Source of the DNA: Helicobacter ganmani
GTDB taxonomy: Bacteria > Campylobacterota > Campylobacteria > Campylobacterales > Helicobacteraceae
Direction of reading: 5' to 3'
DNA length: 64,000 nucleotides
Assembly (NCBI RefSeq): GCF_003364315.1
Contig: NZ_NXLS01000007.1
Span: 38,628 to 102,627 of the forward strand
The translations under genes and the position numbers were made by a program. Of the stretch, positions 17,284-26,175 are shown one piece after another; the stretch's first letter is position 1, and each line of letters starts with the position of its first letter. The notes beneath the pieces were generated by a model. The model saw only the letters and a list, made by a program, of their open reading frames with translations. It was not told where the DNA came from and did not search any database.

Positions 17284-18333
17284 ATGAAAAAATTGTTTTT
17301 TGGCATTTTGCTTATGCTAGGAGTAAGTATGATGGCGTTTGCTAAACCAAATATCGTGATTTTAGCAACAGGTGGAACAATTGCGGGAGAGGCAAAAAGC
17401 GACCTTGCAACTACAGGCTACAAAGCAGGTAGTTTGGGAATAGAAGTGCTTATTAACGCAGTGCCGGAGCTAAAGAATATTGCCAATATCAGTGGCGAGC
17501 AAGTAGCAAATATTGATAGCTCTAATATGACAGACCAAGTTTGGCTCACACTCGCAAATAAAGTCAATTCTCTTTTATCAAGCTCCAATGTAGATGGAAT
17601 CGTCATCACACACGGAACAGATACAATGGAAGAAACCGCTTACTTCTTAAACCTCGTGGTAAAAAGCAATAAACCTGTTGTTTTAACCGGGGCAATGAGA
17701 CCTGCAACTGCTATTAGCGCAGATGGACCAAAGAATCTTTACAATGCCGTAAGTCTTGCTGGAGATAAAAACGCTAAAAACAAAGGTGTAATGGTGGCGA
17801 TTAATGACAAAATTTATAGCGCAAGAGAAGTAAGCAAAACCCACACACTAAATGTTGAAACCTTTAAAGCTCCCAACAGTGGAGAAATCGGCTATATCGT
17901 AGATGGTAAAGTGTTTTTTAACTCCCTTAGCATCAAAGCACATACAAAGGATTCTCCTTTTAATGTTAGAGGCTTAAAAGAATTACCTAAAGTAGATATT
18001 GTCTATACTTATTCTAACGACGGCTCAAAAGCAGCAGTAGAAGCCTTTTTAAACGCAGGTGCAAAAGGATTAGTTGTCGCAGGAAGTGGAGCGGGTAGCA
18101 TTCACGAAAATCAAAAAAACTATCTAATTGAGCTTCTCTCACAGAAAAAACTTGTAGTGGCAAAAAGCTCACGCGTTGGCTCTGGCTTAGTCCCTTTAAG
18201 TGAGGAAGAAATCCAACAAGGCTTCATCAGTGCAAACAATCTCAATCCTCAAAAAGCAAGGGTTCTTTTAATGTTGGCGCTTACAAAAACAAGCAACCCA
18301 AAAGAAATCCAAAAATACTTTAACCTTTATTAG
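17284..18333 (+). CDS. ansB: periplasmic type II L-asparaginase
   Basis: 349 residues. A signal peptide ends at AFA (residue 20). Both catalytic motifs are present: ATGGTIAG with Thr32 as nucleophile, and THGTDTMEET with Thr112-Asp113; the GAMRPATAISADGPKNLYNA segment is also typical. It hydrolyses periplasmic asparagine (and often glutamine) to aspartate and ammonia, giving amino acids that this asaccharolytic group uses as fuel. RBS AAGGAG and a clear -10 box are present, with a palindromic operator candidate upstream. It appears monocistronic. H. pylori names vary between ansA and ansB. Confidence 0.95.
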   Translation: MKKLFFGILLMLGVSMMAFAKPNIVILATGGTIAGEAKSDLATTGYKAGSLGIEVLINAVPELKNIANISGEQVANIDSSNMTDQVWLTLANKVNSLLSSSNVDGIVITHGTDTMEETAYFLNLVVKSNKPVVLTGAMRPATAISADGPKNLYNAVSLAGDKNAKNKGVMVAINDKIYSAREVSKTHTLNVETFKAPNSGEIGYIVDGKVFFNSLSIKAHTKDSPFNVRGLKELPKVDIVYTYSNDGSKAAVEAFLNAGAKGLVVAGSGAGSIHENQKNYLIELLSQKKLVVAKSSRVGSGLVPLSEEEIQQGFISANNLNPQKARVLLMLALTKTSNPKEIQKYFNLY

Positions 18334-18433
18334 TCTTGTATGGGGCTTGTCCCCTTGCAAGTCAAAATTCCTACAATGCGATTCTTACAATTCGTAGGCT
18401 AAAGATACTTTTATCTCTCCAAAAAGGCTTATA

Positions 18434-19465
18434 ATGAATACCCCAAAAATAGAGCGGACGATTGATTCTAGAAATTGGCTTTTACACTTTCCTATTATGT
18501 TTTTTGCTTCTGTTATGGGCATTGGCGGACTTACGCTTGTGATTGGCAAAACGATTAGAATCTTTGAATTAGAAGTGAATTTTTCGTGGCTTCTTACCGC
18601 ACTTTCTTTTTTTAGTGTTTTTTTGCTATGTGGAATCAGCATTCTTTATCTTGCAAAAATTATTCGGCATTACTCCGCATTTTCAAAAGAGCTAAAACAC
18701 CCTGTGCGCATTAATTTTTTCTCTGCTGTTTGTGTATCTCTTTTGATTGTCTTAATGCTAATTTTACGCTTTATTCCCTTGTGGTTTGCTCTTATTATTT
18801 TTTATATTGGTGCTTTTTTGCAACTGATTCTTAGCCTCTATGTTGTGCGATTCTGGTTTCTCCATGCCCTAGAACAAAAAATGGCAAATCCTGCTTGGTT
18901 TATTCCTATTGTTGGGAATCTCATTGTGCCGCTTGTTGGAATGAATTTGAATGCACAAATGGCTTGGATTCCTTTTGAAATCTTAATTTTTTATTTTGGA
19001 GTGGGCAGTTTCTTTTGGATTTTACTCAATGCTGCACTTTTGATTCGCCTCATTTTTGGAGAACATTTGCCACAAAAACTCTCTCCGACTTTATTTATTT
19101 TCATTGCGCCACCTAGTGTCTTTGCTTTGGACATACTTCTTTTGTTCAAAGACTATGTTTCTATTGCTAGCCTCTATGGAATCGCAAGTGCGAGCTTTAG
19201 TGTAGCATTGTTTTTTATGCTTTTGATGATTAGTCTTTTTGAAATCTTTAAAGAATTAAAATTCGCACTTTCTTGGTGGGCTTTCACCTTTCCAACTGCC
19301 GCTTGGACTCTCTGCGCATTAGAGCTTTATTCCCTAGGCGGTTCGTTATTTTACGCATTTTTAGGAATTTTTGGCATTGTATTAAGCAGTGTTATTGTGC
19401 TAGTTGTCGGGTTTCGCACTTTGCTTGCAATCAAACAAAAAGAAATTTGTGTGCTAGAAGAATAA
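18434..19465 (+). CDS. SLAC1/TDT family anion channel or transporter
   Basis: 343 residues with about ten hydrophobic segments and little else. The N-terminal NWLLHFPIMFFASVMGIGGLTL and the later NPAWFIPIVGNLIVPLVG are the signatures of the tellurite-resistance/dicarboxylate transporter (TehA) and SLAC1 channel family. Members move anions or are linked to tellurite and disinfectant tolerance; the substrate here is not evident. The gene is 100 bases after asparaginase, with a small GGGG/CCCC hairpin between them, and ends at a bidirectional terminator. Confidence 0.85.
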   Translation: MNTPKIERTIDSRNWLLHFPIMFFASVMGIGGLTLVIGKTIRIFELEVNFSWLLTALSFFSVFLLCGISILYLAKIIRHYSAFSKELKHPVRINFFSAVCVSLLIVLMLILRFIPLWFALIIFYIGAFLQLILSLYVVRFWFLHALEQKMANPAWFIPIVGNLIVPLVGMNLNAQMAWIPFEILIFYFGVGSFFWILLNAALLIRLIFGEHLPQKLSPTLFIFIAPPSVFALDILLLFKDYVSIASLYGIASASFSVALFFMLLMISLFEIFKELKFALSWWAFTFPTAAWTLCALELYSLGGSLFYAFLGIFGIVLSSVIVLVVGFRTLLAIKQKEICVLEE

Positions 19466-19472
19466 ATGTAAA

Positions 19473-19496
19473 GGTTTAGATTCTGCAATCTAAACC
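19473..19496. terminator. bidirectional terminator between convergent genes
   Basis: GGTTTAGATT, loop CTGC, AATCTAAACC: a perfect 10-bp stem with a four-base loop between the SLAC1 gene and rnj. T-rich sequence follows weakly on the minus strand. Confidence 0.7.
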
Positions 19497-19512
19497 CTAT
19501 GGTAGCAGTAAT

Positions 19513-21561
19513 TTATTTTAAATCCACGATTGGAATAATTGTCGGATACCGCTTCGTTTTCTTAAACATCAACTTTCTTAGCGCATTTCTTATCTCATTT
19601 TCCATACTTTTTTGGCTGTTATACAATTCTTTTTTACAATTTTTCACAAAGAGACTGAAAAATTCCTCAATTTCCTTGTTGAATACTATTGTATCTTTAT
19701 TTGCAACAATTCCCGTACTTTGAATGCGCGGTTTAGAGAGAACAGAATTTTTGGCTTTGCTCAACTCCAAATGCACAATTAAAATTCCATTTTCTGCTAG
19801 ATTTTGCCTATCCAAAATCACATCATTTGCAATTGTGGTATTGACTTGATTGTCAATATAAGTTTTGCCGGTTTTCACGCTCCGCACTTTGCGCAAATAA
19901 TTGTGTGCAATCTCCATTTGGTCGCCATCTTCCATAAGATAAATATTGCGTTCCTCTACACCGCAACTAATCGCAGTTTCTTTGTGTTTAAGGATATGAT
20001 TATATTCTCCATGCACAGGCAAAAAGAATTTTGGCTTCACAAGGCGCAACATTAACTTTTGCTCCTCTTGTGCTGCGTGTCCGCTCGTATGAATCTCGCT
20101 AAAGTCTTGATAATAAACTTTTGCCCCTGCTTTATTTAAAAAGTTCAAAATATTGGATACCGAGCCTTCATTACCCGGAATCGCCTTAGCAGATAAAATA
20201 ATCGTATCACTTGGCTTAATCTTAATATGGCGATGTTCGTCTGTTGCCATACGATAGAGTGCGCTCATCGTCTCGCCTTGCGAGCCAGTCGTAACAATCA
20301 GCACTTCCTCATCAGCATATTTTGCCACCTCGTGCGCTTCAATAAAAATATTTTGTGGCAAATCAATATAACCTAATGTCCTTGCAATCTCTAGGTTTTT
20401 TTCCATAGAGCGTCCAATCACCGCAACTTTACGTCCATATTTAAGTCCGTGATTGATAGCTTGATAAACACGATGAATATTAGAACTAAAAGTGCTCATA
20501 ATCACGCGTCCTTTCGCGCGAGAGAACAACATATCAAACGCCGGTCCCACGCTTGCTTCACTTGGAGTGTAGCCACTTTTGTGTGAATTTGTAGAATCAC
20601 TAAGGAGCAACAAAACTCCTTGCTCACCATAATATGCGATTCTATTTAAATCCGTTGGATAACCATCAATAGGCGTATGGTCAATTTTGAAATCCCCTGT
20701 ATGAAAAATCAAACCTGCTTCTGTTTTGATTGCTAATGCACTAGAATCCACAATGGAATGCGTGATATGTATCCATTCAATCTCAAATTCTCCGATTTGA
20801 ATCGGCTTGCGCTTCTCTACTGCGCGGAACAACGATCGGAATCTTTTGAGTCCGTGCTCATCAAACTTTGAGCCAATCAATCCCAAAGGCAAAGGTGTGC
20901 CATAAATAGGGAATTGATGCTTTTTGAACAAATAAGGCATTGCGCCAATGTGGTCTTCGTGCGCGTGGGTAATAATAATCCCCGCAATTTTGTCTTTAAT
21001 CACTTCAAGATAACTAAAATCTGGCACTAAAATATCCACTCCGTGCAGACTATCATCGGGGAAACTCATTCCCGCATCAATAATAATTGCACTATTTTGT
21101 GTTTCAACAATCGTCATATTGCCACCAATCTCACCTAAGCCCCCTAGCGGAGTAATGCGCACCTTTCCATTAGGATTAATTTCCACTTGAGAGTGTAATG
21201 TCAATGCACTTTTATGCACTTTGGCATTGATTTCTACGGCTTTGCGCAACTCCAAATTAGACGCATTGACTTCTTTGTTGCCATAATTTTTGTCAAATCT
21301 TTGGCGATTCTCTCTTGTTTCTGCATTATTTTGTGTATTTTCTTGTTTTTTGAATCTTGAATTAGGGCGATTGCGATTCTGCGTTCTTTGGTTTCTTGGT
21401 TTTTCTGTCCCATTTGCTTCCTCTGTTTTTCGCGGTTTGAACCGGCGCTTATTGGGTTCGCGATTCTCTCTATTTTCTCCTTTGGCTTCACGAGTGTTTT
21501 CGTGATTTCTTTTTGGCTTTTCTGTCCGATTTGGATTTTCATTTATTTTATTGTCTTCCAT
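19513..21561 (-). CDS. rnj: ribonuclease J
   Basis: 682 residues. The metallo-beta-lactamase core starts at about 130 (VRITPLGGLGEIGGNM), with the metal site THAHEDHIGAMPYL and HTGDFKIDH, then the beta-CASP region (RVIMSTFSSNIHR, TGSQGE) and a C-terminal domain. It is the main mRNA-degrading and maturing exo/endonuclease in this group and works with the RNA helicase RhpA in H. pylori. The first 120 or so residues are an Asn/Arg/Glu/Lys-rich disordered extension, as known for H. pylori RNase J. It is 12 bases downstream of ksgA. Confidence 0.95.
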   Translation of the reverse strand: MEDNKINENPNRTEKPKRNHENTREAKGENRENREPNKRRFKPRKTEEANGTEKPRNQRTQNRNRPNSRFKKQENTQNNAETRENRQRFDKNYGNKEVNASNLELRKAVEINAKVHKSALTLHSQVEINPNGKVRITPLGGLGEIGGNMTIVETQNSAIIIDAGMSFPDDSLHGVDILVPDFSYLEVIKDKIAGIIITHAHEDHIGAMPYLFKKHQFPIYGTPLPLGLIGSKFDEHGLKRFRSLFRAVEKRKPIQIGEFEIEWIHITHSIVDSSALAIKTEAGLIFHTGDFKIDHTPIDGYPTDLNRIAYYGEQGVLLLLSDSTNSHKSGYTPSEASVGPAFDMLFSRAKGRVIMSTFSSNIHRVYQAINHGLKYGRKVAVIGRSMEKNLEIARTLGYIDLPQNIFIEAHEVAKYADEEVLIVTTGSQGETMSALYRMATDEHRHIKIKPSDTIILSAKAIPGNEGSVSNILNFLNKAGAKVYYQDFSEIHTSGHAAQEEQKLMLRLVKPKFFLPVHGEYNHILKHKETAISCGVEERNIYLMEDGDQMEIAHNYLRKVRSVKTGKTYIDNQVNTTIANDVILDRQNLAENGILIVHLELSKAKNSVLSKPRIQSTGIVANKDTIVFNKEIEEFFSLFVKNCKKELYNSQKSMENEIRNALRKLMFKKTKRYPTIIPIVDLK

Positions 21562-21573
21562 AACTTCCGCCTT

Positions 21574-22374
21574 TTATAAAATTTTCAAAAGTCGGTGATA
21601 ATTAGTCGTATCAATCTCGTGAGGTCGTTTGCTAGGTGCAATCTGCAAGGATTCCAAAGCGTCCATAATCTCTTGTTTTGGATAAGCTTTACTTAAGTTA
21701 TTTAGAATCGTTTTTCTAGGCGCACCAAAGGCAACTTTCAAGAGAGATTCTAAATGTTCCAAATCCTTAAAGCTTGGTGGATTCGCCATTTTTTGTAGCA
21801 AAAACACCGAAGAAGTAACTTTAGGCGGTGGCACAAAGGCACTAGGAGGTACATCAAAGAGCAGTGTTGCCTCTCCCACGCTTTGCACTAACACACTTAA
21901 CGCACTAAAATCACTTCCTCCACATTGTGCGCAAAATTTCTGCGCAACTTCTTTTTGTGTCATTACGACACAGCCTTTAGATAACGGGTCTTTGATGGTT
22001 TTTATTATAAGCAAAGTTGCAATATAATAAGGTAGGTTTGAGACAAGAAAATAATCTTTCTTGCGCAAACTCTCACCCTTCCAAATCTCTAATACATCGC
22101 CTATTTCAAGGCTCAATCTCCCGCATTCTAATGCGCCTTTCAAACGCTCTTGCAAATAAGGAATCAAATCCTTATCCACCTCATAAGTAGTGATATTCCC
22201 TAAGCTTAATAGCTTATTTGTTAGATCACCTAAGCCAGCCCCAATCTCTATCAGTTCTATTTCTTTGTTCATCTTGGGAATGGATTGGATAATCGCTTCT
22301 AGCACACTTTCATCTTGTAAAAAATTCTGTCCAAAATGTTTTTTGGCTAGATTCTGCTTCTCAACGGCTTTCAA
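21574..22374 (-). CDS. rsmA: 16S rRNA A1518/A1519 dimethyltransferase
   Basis: 266 residues, usual KsgA length. Motif I for S-adenosylmethionine is IEIGAGLGDLTNKLL, and the catalytic NLPYYIATLL motif IV is present; AKKHFGQNFLQD near the N-terminus is the family signature. It dimethylates two adenines in helix 45 of 16S rRNA during small-subunit maturation. The C-terminal helical domain ends with KRPHEIDTTNYHRL. It is followed by rnj, so two RNA-processing genes are co-transcribed. Confidence 0.96.
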   Translation of the reverse strand: MKAVEKQNLAKKHFGQNFLQDESVLEAIIQSIPKMNKEIELIEIGAGLGDLTNKLLSLGNITTYEVDKDLIPYLQERLKGALECGRLSLEIGDVLEIWKGESLRKKDYFLVSNLPYYIATLLIIKTIKDPLSKGCVVMTQKEVAQKFCAQCGGSDFSALSVLVQSVGEATLLFDVPPSAFVPPPKVTSSVFLLQKMANPPSFKDLEHLESLLKVAFGAPRKTILNNLSKAYPKQEIMDALESLQIAPSKRPHEIDTTNYHRLLKIL

Positions 22375-22423
22375 AGTCTCGCCTTAAAATAAATCTTTAA
22401 TTATAACATAATTTGAAATAATT

Positions 22424-23095
22424 TTAGCATTTTTTAACGATTCCGCTTTCCAAAATGCAAATACCCACACTTTTACCACTGCTTCCTTGCAACTCTAAAC
22501 GCACCATTCCTTGCGGGACAATCACTTGTTCATAGGGTTTTTTACAGCGCAAAAAACCCCGCTCATCAAACAAAACTCTTCCGCCCTCACTTTCTCCGCA
22601 ACCTCCGCTCATTCGCACTTCTAAGATTCCATACCGCTTTGTGATTGCCAAATCTCCCGCACGAAGTGCGTTTGCAAACTTAGAATTATCATAATTGTAG
22701 CTGTTTAAGTATTTATTATCTAAAGGGTCGCGAGCGATTTCTTGCGCATCACGTGGGCGGTCATCAAAATGCTTTGTGCTAACCTTTCGCGCAGAATCGC
22801 TATAAATATAATACGCATAACCCACATCTTGAAGCTTAGAAAACTGCAATCTCCATAAAGATTCTGTCCATCTCTCCCTCTCTGCTTGACAATAATCACT
22901 CTGACAAAACGCGCCTTGCGTGATATGCTTTGTGCTACTTAATGCCAAGAAACGCGTGTAATTTAAATGCGTAATGATTTGATTTTGTGCCAAATACAAT
23001 TTGGAATCTGGAAACCAAGCATAGCCAAGCCATGCCAATGCACTTAATATCCCAAGTATAAGCACAATTTCTAGCAAACTAAACGCGGGTTTCAT
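22424..23095 (-). CDS. prepilin-like protein (pseudopilin)
   Basis: 223 residues. The N-terminus MKPAFSLLEIVLILGILSALAWLGY is a type III (prepilin) signal, with a short basic leader, cleavage before Phe5 (Ala instead of the usual Gly at -1), and Glu at +5, followed by one long hydrophobic helix. The globular part contains several cysteines (GAFCQSDYCQ, GGCGESEGG, LRCKKP, a C-terminal KKC). C. jejuni uses similar proteins (CtsG, CtsT) in its type II secretion-like DNA-uptake system. The partner genes are 20 kb away (43905-47390). It is the last gene of a leftward unit with ilvA and a GT39-like gene, three bases after the latter. Confidence 0.75.
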   Translation of the reverse strand: MKPAFSLLEIVLILGILSALAWLGYAWFPDSKLYLAQNQIITHLNYTRFLALSSTKHITQGAFCQSDYCQAERERWTESLWRLQFSKLQDVGYAYYIYSDSARKVSTKHFDDRPRDAQEIARDPLDNKYLNSYNYDNSKFANALRAGDLAITKRYGILEVRMSGGCGESEGGRVLFDERGFLRCKKPYEQVIVPQGMVRLELQGSSGKSVGICILESGIVKKC

Positions 23096-23098
23096 CGT

Positions 23099-24280
23099 CT
23101 AATCGTAAGCATAAAAAGTTGCGACTTTTTTATCATAATAATAAATAGGAATCCTCAAAGCATTTGCTCTAGGGCTGTTGCTAAGTCTCAAACCCCCTTT
23201 GGAGATTCCATAAAATTTCAATCTCTCCTGCATTTTTGCTTCTGTTTTGACGCGTTTAATTCCTTGAGAATGCAATGCTTGTGCAACTTCTTTCGCAATA
23301 AAATGCCGAAAAGCAAAATGTTCATTTGCAGTAGGAAAAAGCACAAAAAGAGGTTTAGATAAAAATAACATTCCACTACAAAGCAACAAAACCAAAAAAG
23401 TAGCTAAAAATGGAATCGTATAACGCGCCCGAAATTGTGGCAAACGCACGCGAAGCCCAGAGAAATAAAGATTCACCATTAAAGGAATCGCTAAAATCAG
23501 CAAAGGCGCGAAAAATTCCGTCTGCACCCTTTGACGCAGGGAAAGCAACCAAATAAAACCCAATGCTACGCTTGCAATATGCCAAACTAAGGGTCTTTTG
23601 CTCTGATTAAAATAACGATAAAGCGTGTATAAAAAATATAAAAACAACAATGGAGAAAAAATCAACAACAAATGCCCATTGCTATCCAAAAAATAACCTC
23701 TTGGGTGTCCGCCAATCTCCAACCCAAAACAATACATATTGAGCGCGAAAAACCCCAAAGACAAAAAAATCAAAAGTGTTTGCTTGCGTTCAATGCCATA
23801 AAAAATCAACGCAATAAAAACCAAAGCAAAACTTCTATCCACAAAAGCCATTATCAAAAGCAATCCATAAGGAATCGTGTTGTTTTTTTGCACCCAAATA
23901 CAGAGAATCAATGTTAAACAAATCACGATTCCACTATTAGAAACCAACAAAGCAACAGCATTAACACCGGGCAATAAAAGAAACAACAAAGTGCAAAAAA
24001 CCGCGTCGTTGGAGTGCTTTAAAAAATCTCTTGCAAAATAAAACATCAAAAAAGCATTGCAAAAATGCAACAATAAAAAAGGTAGTCGCAAACTCCAATC
24101 GTTTTGTCCTAGAATCTTTGCGCTATAAGAGCTAACAAATCCACAAAAATGCTGTGGATTAAAAAACTCTTGCGCTTCGTTATAGCTAATGCTTAATGTG
24201 CTAAGTAACCACAAAAGTGCGCCAAGACTTAAAAAAAATAAGCTAAAAAGCCAAAAAAGACTACGAGTTTGCGATTTCAA
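23099..24280 (-). CDS. GT39-like integral membrane protein
   Basis: 393 residues with about nine to ten membrane segments. The first periplasmic loop includes SYNEAQEFFNPQHF, where an acidic residue follows the first membrane helix, and WSLRLPFLLLHFCNAFLMF resembles the R-x-P-x-x-L segment of the GT39/PMT superfamily (ArnT, protein mannosyltransferases). A soluble tail from about 330 ends in FYAYD. It probably transfers a lipid-linked sugar at the periplasmic face, but acceptor and sugar are unknown. It begins 12 bases after ilvA. Confidence 0.65.
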   Translation of the reverse strand: MKSQTRSLFWLFSLFFLSLGALLWLLSTLSISYNEAQEFFNPQHFCGFVSSYSAKILGQNDWSLRLPFLLLHFCNAFLMFYFARDFLKHSNDAVFCTLLFLLLPGVNAVALLVSNSGIVICLTLILCIWVQKNNTIPYGLLLIMAFVDRSFALVFIALIFYGIERKQTLLIFLSLGFFALNMYCFGLEIGGHPRGYFLDSNGHLLLIFSPLLFLYFLYTLYRYFNQSKRPLVWHIASVALGFIWLLSLRQRVQTEFFAPLLILAIPLMVNLYFSGLRVRLPQFRARYTIPFLATFLVLLLCSGMLFLSKPLFVLFPTANEHFAFRHFIAKEVAQALHSQGIKRVKTEAKMQERLKFYGISKGGLRLSNSPRANALRIPIYYYDKKVATFYAYD

Positions 24281-24292
24281 AGTTGCGATTCC

Positions 24293-25501
24293 TTAAACCT
24301 CTATAAACACATAACCTTGTTTTTGTAGCTGCGAACGAATTGCTCCTTGATGTTCTTTACCTTTTGTTTCAAGCATAATCACAATATTTGCATCACCAAA
24401 AGCAAGAGAAGTGGAAGTCCTATCAAAATCAATCTTGACAATATTTGCGCCAAGATTGGAGAGTAAATCGCTTAATTTTTGCAAACTTCCGGGTTTATCT
24501 ATTAGCGTTACAGAAATTTTCATTTTGCGGTGAGAGCGCACAAGCCCTCGCTCAATAATATTTCCAAGCATTGTTACATCAATATTCCCTCCGCTTAACA
24601 CAAGCCCCAAAGATTCGTTCGTTTGCAAAGCAAATTTATGGTGTAACACTGCTGCAACCACACTAGCTCCTGCTCCCTCTACGACAAGCTTTTGGTTTTC
24701 TAGCAAATAAAGCACCGCATTGGCGATTTCCTCATCATCTACCATTACAACTTCATCTACGGATTCTAAAATGTATTCAAAGTTCTTAGGATTCACATCA
24801 CGCACTGCGATTCCATCAGCAATTGTGCGCACAGAATCCGTGCTTTGGATTTCTTTTTTGTGGTAAGAATGATACATTCCGGGCGCACCCTCCGCGACAA
24901 CTCCAATAATGCGCACACTCGGCAACATTTGCTTATACGCCGCTGCAATTCCAGAGATAAGCCCGCCACCGCCGATTGGCACAACAATGCTTGTAAGATG
25001 ACTTTGTGCCTCAATCATCTCTAGCGCAACCGTGCCTTGTCCCGCAATCACTTCCTCATCAGCAAAAGGGTGAATGAATTGCAAATTATGCGTTTTAGCA
25101 TATTCTAGCGCATAGGCATAGGCTTCATCGTAATTATTGCCCTTTAAGATTGCTTCTGCACCAAGCTCCTTTACTCCCATTACTTTCAGCAGTGGCGTTG
25201 CCTCTGGCATTACAATCACACCCTTGATTCCATAATGCTTCGCACTATACGCAACCCCTTGTGCGTGATTACCCGCACTAGAAGCAATCACACCACAAGC
25301 GCGTTCCTCCTCGCCTAAAGATGAAATCTTATTAAACGCTCCGCGCAGTTTAAAAGAGCCTGTATTTTGTAAATTTTCTTGTTTGACATACACCTTTGCT
25401 CCGCAAATTTGGCTAAGTTTAGGAGCAAAAGCTAACTTCGTGTTTTGCACGATACCCTCTAATCGTGCCTTAGCGTCCATAATTTTAGAAAGTGGAATCA
25501 T
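24293..25501 (-). CDS. ilvA: threonine ammonia-lyase
   Basis: 402 residues. The pyridoxal-phosphate lysine lies in ENLQNTGSFKLRGAFNK (about Lys52), with the phosphate-binding VPIGGGGLISGIA loop. An ACT-like domain at the C-terminus (from about 325, MKISVTLIDKPGSLQKL) indicates the shorter class (402 versus 514 residues in E. coli IlvA) close to catabolic TdcB with one ACT domain. It converts threonine to 2-oxobutanoate and ammonia. Either isoleucine synthesis or threonine catabolism is possible. It overlaps the CoA-binding gene by 4 bases. Confidence 0.92.
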   Translation of the reverse strand: MIPLSKIMDAKARLEGIVQNTKLAFAPKLSQICGAKVYVKQENLQNTGSFKLRGAFNKISSLGEEERACGVIASSAGNHAQGVAYSAKHYGIKGVIVMPEATPLLKVMGVKELGAEAILKGNNYDEAYAYALEYAKTHNLQFIHPFADEEVIAGQGTVALEMIEAQSHLTSIVVPIGGGGLISGIAAAYKQMLPSVRIIGVVAEGAPGMYHSYHKKEIQSTDSVRTIADGIAVRDVNPKNFEYILESVDEVVMVDDEEIANAVLYLLENQKLVVEGAGASVVAAVLHHKFALQTNESLGLVLSGGNIDVTMLGNIIERGLVRSHRKMKISVTLIDKPGSLQKLSDLLSNLGANIVKIDFDRTSTSLAFGDANIVIMLETKGKEHQGAIRSQLQKQGYVFIEV

Positions 25502-25926
25502 ACAAATAACCTTTCGTATTCAAGTTTGATACATAAATTTTCAATATACATTATCTTTGTATTTTCTAGCATTTTACGCGCCTGCGCATTTTGCAATCCT
25601 AGTTGCACCCAAACACAAAGTGGAGGATTTTGCAACTCCAACACTTCACGCATAATTTCGGGCAACATTTCACTTTTGCGAAAAACATTTAAAATATCTA
25701 TCCGCACACCCGCTTTGTCCTGTGCTTCAAAAGCTTCCTTTAAGCTCGCAAAGGCTTTTACCTCCAAAATATCGCCTCCCTTAGGATAAATGGGTAGAAT
25801 CTCATAGCCTTGATTTTGCAAAAATTTTGCCACTTTATGGCTCGGCTTGCTCTCTTCTGGAGACAATCCAAGCACAGCAATAACTTTAGATTCTTTCAAG
25901 ATTTCTCGCATTTTGGAATCTTGCAT
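25498..25926 (-). CDS. CoA-binding domain protein (YccU-like)
   Basis: 142 residues making a single Rossmann-type CoA-binding domain: VIAVLGLSPEESKPSHKVA at the nucleotide loop, then YEILPIYPKG, and PLCVWVQLG. This is the small YccU-like family, widespread and without assigned chemistry. It heads the leftward unit CoA-binding - ilvA - GT39 - pseudopilin, with a 4-base overlap to ilvA. Confidence 0.85.
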   Translation of the reverse strand: MQDSKMREILKESKVIAVLGLSPEESKPSHKVAKFLQNQGYEILPIYPKGGDILEVKAFASLKEAFEAQDKAGVRIDILNVFRKSEMLPEIMREVLELQNPPLCVWVQLGLQNAQARKMLENTKIMYIENLCIKLEYERLFV

Positions 25927-26003
25927 TCTATACCTTTATAAAAATTTTGCACTATTTTAACAAAGTTTTATACAAAATTAGCCTAAAGCCATTTGGATAC
26001 GCA

Positions 26004-26009
26004 TATAAT
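26004..26009 (+). promoter_or_regulatory. possible -10 box upstream of hisD
   Basis: TATAAT in GCATATAATGG, 167 bases before hisD. The rest of this gap (25927-26175) holds an AT-core repeat at 26029-26067. Confidence 0.35.
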
Positions 26010-26028
26010 GGCAAAGAGATTAGATTTT

Positions 26029-26067
26029 GTCCTTGCAAGAAAATTTATAAAATTTTCGCAGCAATCT
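26029..26067. repeat. dispersed intergenic repeat, AT-core form
   Basis: GTCCTTGCAAG, then AAAATTTATAAAATTTTC, then GCAGCAATCT. It has the same ends as the copies at 13305, 34946 and 61972. Confidence 0.6.
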
Positions 26068-26175
26068 ATTAAAATGAAATCTTGCCCATAAAGATTCTGT
26101 AATTAAAATAAAATTAAACATAAAAGGCTAAAATGCCAAATTCTTAATAAAGGAATTAAAGGAGTTTTTTAAGCA

